From positions 1 through 28,420 of the forward strand of contig JAISCU010000178.1 in NCBI GenBank assembly GCA_031265345.1: 28,420 nt of DNA, in the 5' to 3' direction. The DNA comes from Bifidobacteriaceae bacterium. Its GTDB lineage: Bacteria; Actinomycetota; Actinomycetes; Actinomycetales; WQXJ01. This document shows, piece after piece, positions 24,344-28,420 of the stretch. Numbering within the stretch: the stretch's first letter is position 1; every line of letters starts with the position of its first letter. Below the pieces are notes generated by a model that saw only the letters and a list, made by a program, of their open reading frames with translations, made no database searches and was not told the origin of the DNA. Position numbers and translations under genes: made by a program.

Positions 24344-24547
24344 ATGAGGACGAATATCGTGTTGGATGATCGGTTGGTCGGCGAGGCGATGAGGCTGTCG
24401 GGGATCAATACCAAGAAGGGAGTGGTCGATGCCGCTCTCAGAGACTTCGTGGCCGTCAGATCGCGCAAGAACCTCATGGACCTCAAAGGCAAGATACGGT
24501 TCGCGGACGGTTACGACTACAAAGAGACCAGAAGGAGCGGTGGATGA
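24344..24547 (+). CDS. vapB: VapB-type antitoxin
   Basis: A 67-residue antitoxin with the common actinobacterial VapB pattern: MRTNIVLDDRLVGEAMRLSG (strand and helix of a ribbon-helix-helix-like DNA-binding part), then KKGVVDAALRDFVAVRSRKN, and a C-terminal tail (MDLKGKIRFADGYDYKETRR) that should bind the toxin. It represses its own operon and neutralises VapC. The ATG at 24344 follows GGCGGAGAGC. Its TGA overlaps the vapC ATG by 4 bp. The gene is intact. Confidence 0.9.
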   Translation: MRTNIVLDDRLVGEAMRLSGINTKKGVVDAALRDFVAVRSRKNLMDLKGKIRFADGYDYKETRRSGG

Positions 24548-24942
24548 TCCTCGTCGACACCTCGGTGTTGGTGCAATTCCTGCGCGGAGAGGAGAACGAG
24601 AAGGTATCCATCTTCGAGACACTGCTTCAGGAGGCTCAGCCCTTTGGCATATCGGCCTACACCTATGCCGAAGTTCTGCAAGGGGCGAAGGACGCCGCGG
24701 AATACCGGAAGCTGGATTCGTATCTGGGGGCGCAGACGATCTATGAACCCAAACCGGGCGCCGAGACATTCCGAGAAGCCGCTACCGTCTATTACCAGAT
24801 GAAAAGAAAGGGATTCACGTTGCGCGGCCTGGTCGATATTCTTATCGCATTGACAGCAACCCATAATGGCTTAATATTGTTGCATCGGGACAGGGATTTT
24901 GAGTACATGAAACAGGCCGTGCGAGACCTGGTGACTTTGTAG
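24544..24942 (+). CDS. vapC: VapC-type PIN-domain ribonuclease toxin
   Basis: A 132-residue PIN-domain endoribonuclease, the toxin of the module. Its metal-binding acidic residues are present: Asp5 (ILVDTSVLV), Glu43 (YAEVLQG), Asp98 (LVDILIALT) and Asp116 (HRDRDFEYM). Relatives cut tRNA or rRNA; the target here is unknown. It is translationally coupled to vapB (ATGA overlap). The length is typical and there are no defects. A copy of the dispersed 13-mer lies 40 bp after its stop. Confidence 0.93.
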   Translation: MILVDTSVLVQFLRGEENEKVSIFETLLQEAQPFGISAYTYAEVLQGAKDAAEYRKLDSYLGAQTIYEPKPGAETFREAATVYYQMKRKGFTLRGLVDILIALTATHNGLILLHRDRDFEYMKQAVRDLVTL

Positions 24943-24981
24943 CCGAGCCGAGGGGAACCGTCGGTTCAGGGGACTGTGGAG

Positions 24982-24994
24982 GCGGCATCGTCCA
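24982..24994 (-). repeat. Dispersed 13-mer TGGACGATGCCGC
   Basis: A minus-strand copy 40 bp after the vapC stop. It lacks the longer CCGTCTCCGG extension. The rest of 24943-25150 shows nothing I can name. Confidence 0.75.
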
Positions 24995-25166
24995 ATTGGT
25001 GAGACGAATGCGGGGAGCCGCGCGTGCGTGACGAAGCTCGGTCTAGCCTGCCTTGTCGGGACCGTCGCGCGACAAGCAGGCGGGGCTCCGACGAGCCGAA
25101 CGAGTGGCCTCGCCGCAAATGTCGGTTCTTTCCGGATTGAAACGATGAGATAGGAAGGAGACGAGA

Positions 25167-25397
25167 ATCAGCTACTTCAGCTCAATCGTCGCGGCAATGT
25201 CCGCATTCTCGATCTATTTCATCGGCTTTGCGCCTGATGATCCGTCGGGGGATGCAGGCCACACCATTGCCTCGATGATCGTGGCCCTAGGAGCCTTCTT
25301 GGCGTGTTTCGTGGTGCCGCGCCTGTGGTCGAAGACGAAGGCCCTATTCGCTGCACCGAAACGTGGACGGCGGTTGGCGCCCACCGCGCGGGACTGA
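25167..25397 (+). CDS. Small two-helix membrane protein with possible ATC start
   Basis: A small hydrophobic protein of 76 residues if read from ATC 25167, or 66 from ATG 25197. The ATC is 6 bp after a strong AAGGAG (25155-25160) and gives a complete first membrane helix (YFSSIVAAMSAFSIYFIGF); the ATG has no ribosome site and cuts that helix. A second helix is TIASMIVALGAFLACFVVP, followed by a basic tail (LWSKTKALFAAPKRGRR) that should face the cytoplasm. Either ATC is a real rare start, or a former ATG mutated. No family is recognised. It could be a small accessory or a toxin-like peptide, but nothing beyond size and hydrophobicity supports that. Confidence 0.6.
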   Translation: MSYFSSIVAAMSAFSIYFIGFAPDDPSGDAGHTIASMIVALGAFLACFVVPRLWSKTKALFAAPKRGRRLAPTARD

Positions 25398-25885
25398 AAG
25401 CGAACCATCCTGTCCCCAAGGTCGGCGACAGTTGGCGGTAAGCGAAGATCTGGCTCCAAGCGATCCACGGGTAGCACCAAGACGCCGTCGGACCTCCGTT
25501 CATCATGCTGCTCGACCCGGCGCGGCCGCCAGCGGGCCTGCCGTTTTGACTCGCCGGGTCCGCTCAGCTCTCCCGAGGGTTCACTTTGGACAGTACGTGA
25601 GCCCCTTTCGCTGTCAAATGTGGACGATGCCGCTGTCTCGTCTCCGGCGCGCAACCCGTCATCCGGGATGCCTGGTCGGGCAGCCTGTGGTGGTGCGGGG
25701 ACCTGGGCGGGCGGCATCGGCGGCTCGCAGACCCGAATCGGCACGGCGACGCAGATTCGTCTCACACTTGGCGGCCGCCGTCGCTTCGCGACAGTCACCC
25801 CCACCGCGCTCACGTGTGAAAAGGCGACGGCGTGGAGGAAGCGGGCTGCATCTTGACGAGCCGAGTTGACAACGAGCGAGAGGCT
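25398..25885. other. Gene-free spacer with one dispersed 13-mer
   Basis: A 488-bp gap between the small membrane protein and the converging PIN toxin gene. It contains the 13-mer at 25621-25633 in its long form (TCGTCTCCGGCG follows, to about 25670). Open frames cross it, but none shows a family pattern. Confidence 0.5.
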
Positions 25886-26299
25886 TCAGGTGAACGGGTT
25901 GACGACGGTCACGCCGCCGTAGTCCTGGCCGTGGCAGAGTTCCTCGGACAGGACCGTGCGGCAGCCAAGAGCCCGCGCGGCCTCGATTATCGCGCTGTCC
26001 CAATAGGACAGGAGGTAGCGGGCGCGGGTGCGCAGGGCGCTTCGCACCACCGGCATCGTGAGGTCCTGCACCGGGAAGCGCGCGAACGCCTCGACCAGGT
26101 CGGCTGCCTGCTCATGGGACAGCGGATTCGCCCGGCTCGCGCGGGTCGCTTGTACGTAGAACTCTTGGAGCACTTGGACTGACGACGCCAGGTCCGTGCC
26201 GGTCAAGATGGCCTGCGCCACTGCTGCCTTGCGGGACTCCTGCGGGTCCGTGGAGATCGCGTAGAGCAGGACGCTGGCGTCAACGAACCGCACGGTCAT
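25886..26299 (-). CDS. vapC: PIN-domain ribonuclease toxin (VapC-like)
   Basis: A 137-residue PIN-domain toxin. Acidic metal ligands are Asp7 (RFVDASVLLYA), Glu46 (QVLQEFYVQ), Asp101 (YWDSAIIEAA) and the acidic cluster at 119-126 (SEELCHGQD). VTVVNPF at the end is typical of this branch. It is the RNA-cutting partner of the ribbon-helix-helix antitoxin encoded just upstream; the genes overlap by 20 bp, which ensures coupled translation. The ATG at 26299 fits the family start. The gene is intact. Confidence 0.92.
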   Translation of the reverse strand: MTVRFVDASVLLYAISTDPQESRKAAVAQAILTGTDLASSVQVLQEFYVQATRASRANPLSHEQAADLVEAFARFPVQDLTMPVVRSALRTRARYLLSYWDSAIIEAARALGCRTVLSEELCHGQDYGGVTVVNPFT

Positions 26300-26519
26300 G
26301 CACCGAATCCCGGTCCAAACGGTCGCTGGCCGAGAAGCCTTGGATGCTGGACGCGGTCCGCCTCTGCAATTCGGCCAGTCTTTCGAACTCCGCGTCCGCG
26401 CTGCTCAGCGAGCCCAGGTAGGCCGCGACCAATCCGCTGACGGACGTGTCCGCCTCGGCCGCCCTTATCCTCGCCGCCCGATACACCTCGTCAGGCACGC
26501 TCAGCGTGATGTTTCGCAC
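26280..26519 (-). CDS. Ribbon-helix-helix antitoxin
   Basis: A 79-residue antitoxin of the RHH type. RNITLSVPDEVYRAARIRAA is the DNA-binding strand and first helix; SVSGLVAAYLGSL is the second; the C-terminal half (about 45-79) should bind the PIN toxin. The start is placed at GTG 26519, giving MRNITLS as in the family, instead of GTG 26525, which adds two residues. A likely -10 box (GATACT) lies 8 bp upstream, so the message may be leaderless. Its stop lies 20 bp inside the toxin gene. Confidence 0.87.
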   Translation of the reverse strand: MRNITLSVPDEVYRAARIRAAEADTSVSGLVAAYLGSLSSADAEFERLAELQRRTASSIQGFSASDRLDRDSVHDRAVR

Positions 26520-26527
26520 AGGCACAC

Positions 26528-26533
26528 AGTATC
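26528..26533 (-). promoter_or_regulatory. -10 element GATACT before the RHH antitoxin
   Basis: On the minus strand GATACT (26533 to 26528) is set 8 bp before GTG 26519, with no ribosome site between. Short direct repeats of CTGTG around it (26522-26545) could bind the antitoxin. The placement suggests a leaderless or near-leaderless transcript under autorepression. Confidence 0.4.
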
Positions 26534-26702
26534 ACAGTTGCACAGGTGATGCGCTTGGTTACGTCCCCTCCGTGCTTCGGGGCAGGCTCCGGCCGCTTTG
26601 CCGACCGCGTGTCCTTCGTGGGTCCCGCGCACTGGGGAGCGACTCAAGCCTCCCCATGCCCGCGGCCGCACGGGACTTTCCGACTCGCAATCGGAGGGAC
26701 AT

Positions 26703-26788
26703 GAATACGGTTCGTGCAGTCCGAATGGGCGAGCACGGTGCCGACATAACCGTTAGATGGGGCATATTGGCCGTCTACGAGGAGTGAA
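26703..26788 (+). repeat. Upstream region of NTase/HEPN module, copy 2
   Basis: The counterpart of 22884-22971, with the same GGTTCGTGCAGTCCG, CCGACATA and TTAGATGGGGCATAT blocks. It retains GAGGAGTGAA directly before an ATG (26789), which shows the ancestral start. Confidence 0.75.
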
Positions 26789-27027
26789 ATGCCGACGTTG
26801 TTGCCGATCTTGCGTGGCTCCTAATACGTCCCGACGCCGATGTGCTGGTCATCGGCGAGCCTTCCCGTGCGGAAGTCTACGACGCCGCCGCCGCGCAGGA
26901 GCGGATAGGGCTACCCGTCAACCGGGTGCCCAGGACGACGGCTCAACGGGAGGCTGGCGAGGACAAACTCGTCGCTCAAATCCGCCGATCGCCGTTCGTC
27001 GTGGTCTCGGGGGACATCGCGCCGTGA
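26789..27027 (+). pseudogene. Nucleotidyltransferase antitoxin, copy 2, doubly deleted
   Basis: It begins MPTLLPILR like copy 1, then has lost about 25 bp before the CGTGGCTCCT block, shifting the frame, and about 300 bp between GACGCCGA and TGTGCTGGTCATCGG. The winged helix and the catalytic GS motif are gone. The tail (ERIGLPVNRVPRTTAQREAG) is intact and lacks the stop seen in copy 1. It ends in a TGA that overlaps the GTG of the HEPN remnant (GTGA). Confidence 0.8.
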
Positions 27028-27250
27028 GCAGACGGGAGCGCGGCGTAGCCGAAATCGAAGAGGCCTTGAACGAGAGGACTCTCCAAACGATCGCGGGCGA
27101 GACAGCTCGCGGCGAGAGCCTCTTGGCCAAAGCCGAGCGCATGATCGCGACCGCCGGCGATAGCCGAGAGCGATCCCGATTCGGCGTTCGTCCTCGCGTA
27201 CGATGCCGCCCGCCAAGCCGGGACGGCGCTCCTGGCGTTCGCGGTGACTC
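27024..27250 (+). pseudogene. HEPN toxin, copy 2, frameshifted and truncated
   Basis: GTG 27024 opens SRRERGVAEIEEALNERTLQ, similar to copy 1. A net loss of 2 bases near 27150-27165 breaks the frame, and similarity ends near 27245 just after the TALLAF block, before the RNA-cutting helix. The CGCCCGCC site that slipped in copy 1 is whole here (27200-27215). The gene cannot make a working toxin. Confidence 0.8.
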
Positions 27251-27577
27251 GTAGGAGCTTGTCTGGAACCGGTGTTCATAGATCGGCGCGAGCCGGCTCC
27301 GACGGGAAGTGGCGGTCGAACGTCAGGCGACCGGGCGGCATCGTCCACCGAATCCTTTGTCTTCGCGCCAGCGCACGAAAGGCGTTCGAAAGCCGAGGCG
27401 CGGGTGCAGCAACTTCCTGCTGAACTGGCGGGGAGCCGTTCTATGCTGGCCCGTTGCGCCCACCCGCGCCCCATGCGGCCGCGAGGGCACGGATCAGGAG
27501 CGCGCGGCGAGGACTTGATGGGGAGACGAGAGAGCAAAGGCACCTGGGCCATGGACGCACAGGGGCCTTTGTGGGTG
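27251..27577. other. Gene-free spacer
   Basis: It holds one minus-strand 13-mer (27335-27347). A plus-strand open frame spans it but is antisense to the better-supported minus-strand gene and shows no family pattern. Nothing else is supported. Confidence 0.45.
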
Positions 27578-27851
27578 TCAGACCAGGGCCAGAGCGGCGA
27601 GCGCGGGGTCCAGCCGGGGACTGATCAGGGCGTGGAGATTAAGCCAGTAGCGCAGGGCGCGGAAGTCAATCGGCACGCCGTCCGGGATTGGGCTCCCGGT
27701 CGTCGTGGGCTTCGAACGCCGAACTGATCACGATGTTTGGAGCATTGCCGATCTCGACCTCGGAGAAGCGCGGCCAGCCGAGGGACTGCATGATGGGAGC
27801 GGAGGCCTGAGCGATCCGTGCCGCAGCAGCGTAACCCTCGTCCAGCGTCAT
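27578..27851 (-). pseudogene. Hypothetical protein with a single-base frameshift
   Basis: From ATG 27851 the frame reads TLDEGYAAAARIAQASAPIM and VEIGNAPNIVISSAFEAHDD, then stops at 27666. A second frame, joined somewhere in 27670-27710, continues PDGVPIDFRALRYWLNLHAL and RLDPALAALALV to a TGA at 27578. Both halves look protein-like, so an intact ancestor of about 90 residues is likely, now off by one base. No family recognised. The start is 9 bp after the preceding gene's stop, so the two form an operon. A sequencing error cannot be ruled out. Confidence 0.55.
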
Positions 27852-27860
27852 GACTCCGAC

Positions 27861-28181
27861 CTATTCCCAGAGCACCGACCGGTCTGATGGCACGGGAACT
27901 CTATCGCCGCCCAGGTTGACGATCACGCCATCGCCGTTGATCAGATACGCATGGGCCGACACATGGTCGCCTGCTTCGTCGGGATAAGTGTCGACTTCGA
28001 ATATGACTCGGTCTGCTGCCCGCCTGCGGCGCGATGCGTCGCCCAGTTCGACCGCCCACTGTGGCGCGTCGATGGTGACGATGACCGCGGCCTTGTATCT
28101 GTCTGGCTCCCGACCCGCTGGCGCTTCGGTCTTGCGTTCCGAGCCAAGACCGTGCGAATGGCCCCCCACGCGTCGGGTCAC
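27861..28181 (-). CDS. Hypothetical protein, start uncertain
   Basis: The well-formed part is VTIDAPQWAVELGDASRRRR, RVIFEVDTYPDEAGDHVSAH and AYLINGDGVIVNLGGDRVPV, a mixed strand-helix sequence of about 75 residues ending LWE. I know no family for it. The frame is open far upstream; GTG 28181 or GTG 28169 are the nearest starts, both without a clear ribosome site, so the first 30 residues are doubtful. It is followed after 9 bp by the frameshifted gene. A role as a small toxin-antitoxin or immunity-type pair would fit the neighbourhood but is not shown. Confidence 0.5.
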   Translation of the reverse strand: MTRRVGGHSHGLGSERKTEAPAGREPDRYKAAVIVTIDAPQWAVELGDASRRRRAADRVIFEVDTYPDEAGDHVSAHAYLINGDGVIVNLGGDRVPVPSDRSVLWE

Positions 28182-28368
28182 CAGGTTTCCCGGGGAACGC
28201 CGCCTGCCAGTCCTACGCACTGGGCGTCATGCGGTCGCGTGGCCGGGATCGGTTGGCTGGTCGGATTTTCGCGAGTGGCCGGTGTCCTCGCCCGGCTGTC
28301 ACGAGCCGCGTGTTGCGGCTGCCAGCCGGGGGCGGCGGGGAGCCGGGGCAGCGGGCTCGGACGGCCGG

Positions 28369-28381
28369 GCGGCATCGTCCA
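28369..28381 (-). repeat. Dispersed 13-mer TGGACGATGCCGC
   Basis: A minus-strand copy. Like the copy at 27335 it is followed by CCGG and CG on its own strand. Nothing else is supported between 28182 and the end of the window. Confidence 0.75.
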
Positions 28382-28420
28382 AGGTGGGTGTGGTCCCGTG
28401 CGAGGTGGGAGCCCCAGGCC

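Noticed and set aside
25398..25620. A minus-strand frame reading GVLVLPVDRLEPDLRLPP as a possible gene
   Set aside because: It has no ribosome site, continues as antisense of the small membrane protein, and matches no family I know.
27272..27727. A 151-residue plus-strand open frame
   Set aside because: Low-complexity, no family pattern, and antisense to the more protein-like minus-strand frames.

Overview
The window is high-GC DNA with strong G/C bias at third codon positions, frequent GTG starts, apparently leaderless promoters, and family content typical of Actinomycetota. No rRNA, tRNA, CRISPR array or transposase gene was seen, and the genus cannot be fixed from this window. A striking trait is the density of small palindromic and dispersed repeats, some lying inside reading frames.

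Layout. 1-1002 is the 3' end of a sensor histidine kinase, followed by a palindrome and a repeat cluster. 1568-1879 is a lone Phd/YefM-type antitoxin. 1909-13495, all on the minus strand, is the core of the window. Its transcription order is macrodomain protein, DUF4132 protein (YehI-like), MoxR-type AAA+ ATPase (YehL-like), DUF5682 protein (YehM-like), VWA protein (YehP-like), SWIM zinc-finger protein (YehQ-like), and RNA 2',3'-cyclic phosphodiesterase (ThpR). The five Yeh-like genes are in the same order as I recall for the poorly understood E. coli yehI-L-M-P-Q cluster and are tightly coupled (11-bp overlap, 35-bp gap, and two 4-bp overlaps). They probably form one NTP-dependent MoxR/VWA machine; the macrodomain and ThpR neighbours hint at a link to nucleotide or ADP-ribose chemistry, which is inference.

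14320-15906 encodes a YfbK-type VWA lipoprotein. 16369-20109 is a complete TAXI-type TRAP uptake operon (lipoprotein binding protein, DUF1850 protein, fused permease) ending in a terminator-like hairpin. 20431-21921 is an unrecognised 496-residue helical protein.

From about 21.9 kb to the end the DNA is accessory. It holds a shortened DUF3800 protein, two damaged copies of a nucleotidyltransferase/HEPN toxin-antitoxin module, a VapBC fragment, an intact VapBC pair, a small membrane protein with a possible ATC start, an intact RHH/PIN pair, and a two-gene hypothetical operon whose second gene is frameshifted. This looks like a graveyard and nursery of toxin-antitoxin modules.

A 13-mer, TGGACGATGCCGC, occurs nine times on the two strands, mostly between genes and mostly after 15.9 kb. 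Other repeat families are AATTGGGG palindromes, a 35-bp perfect palindrome inside the yehM-like gene, a duplicated 64-bp element, a pair of GGGACCT hairpins, and TGCAAACCGTG hairpins. They resemble REP-type elements, which suggests a REP-mobilising transposase elsewhere in the genome.
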